Below, piece by piece: positions 37,141 to 37,193 of a DNA stretch of 37,193 nucleotides. Position numbers and translations under genes: made by a program. This DNA comes from CAZPNX01 sp964588285 (GTDB lineage Bacteria > Edwardsbacteria > AC1 > EtOH8), in assembly GCA_964588285.1 (NCBI GenBank), contig CAZPNX010000024.1:1-37193 (forward strand), given 5' to 3'. The notes under the pieces were generated by a model. It did no database searches and was not told where the DNA came from. It saw only the letters and a list, made by a program, of their open reading frames with translations. Every line of letters starts with the position of its first letter. Positions within the stretch are counted from its first letter, which is position 1.

Positions 37141-37193
37141 TTCCGGAGCCGCCGGAACGACGCGCATAGCGGCGGGCGGCGCGGAAAGCGAGG
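37141..37193. repeat. GC-rich element right of the AT-rich gene
   Basis: TTCCGGAGCCGCCGGAA is a near-palindrome, followed by GCGCATAGCGGCGGGCGGCGCGGAAAGCGAGG up to the window end. No gene can be supported here. Confidence 0.4.

Overview
The window reads as a high-GC chromosome fragment from an uncultured, probably anaerobic, diderm bacterium. The evidence for anaerobiosis is a hybrid-cluster protein with rubredoxin and dicluster ferredoxin, plus a DUF362 ferredoxin protein. The evidence for a Gram-negative type envelope is paired PilT-type retraction ATPases and three signal-peptide proteins ending in a FlgD-like / type IX-like C-terminal domain. The combination fits an FCB-related candidate phylum (Edwardsbacteria, TA06 or WOR-3 type). 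That placement is inference; no 16S gene is present.

Layout. 1-3110: a small unknown ORF, a Nudix hydrolase and a secreted M28 peptidase (minus), then a secreted MsrA-MsrB fusion (plus). 3112-6206: a secreted C45-type hydrolase with sorting domain, followed by pyruvate kinase. 6221-10727: a six-gene minus-strand operon, Rrf2 regulator > ferredoxin > asparaginase II > rubredoxin > cupin > Hcp. It is driven by a consensus promoter whose -35 box is embedded in a perfect palindrome, a likely Rrf2 operator. 10762-12228: a VirK-like secreted protein and a polysaccharide deacetylase. 12229-13107: an AT-rich island holding a possible small RNA and two tandem 15-17 residue polylysine micro-ORFs with perfect ribosome binding sites. 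13108-17412: a TPR protein, a SPASM radical SAM enzyme and two PilT-type ATPases. 17538-19379: tRNA-Leu(CAA), a CDP-alcohol phosphatidyltransferase and a DUF362 ferredoxin protein.

19454-22926 is a queuosine-precursor cluster (queF, queD, queC, a secreted unknown, queE). It is followed by the conserved rpmH-rnpA-yidD-yidC-khpB block (23072-26508). 26551-31349 holds a zinc-ribbon protein with a strong leader hairpin and a heterodimeric ABC exporter of BmrCD/TM287-288 type. 31389-35641 holds a class II aldolase, an ECF sigma factor with an overlapping lipoprotein gene, and a beta-helix surface protein. The right end has a PAS protein and an AT-rich RibD_C-like reductase bordered by GC-rich hairpin DNA.

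Several short palindromic or dispersed repeats lie between genes, and one repeat-like block lies in frame inside khpB. The most unusual element is the polylysine micro-ORF pair with its palindrome-bearing promoter, about 1 kb from a peptide-maturase-like radical SAM gene.
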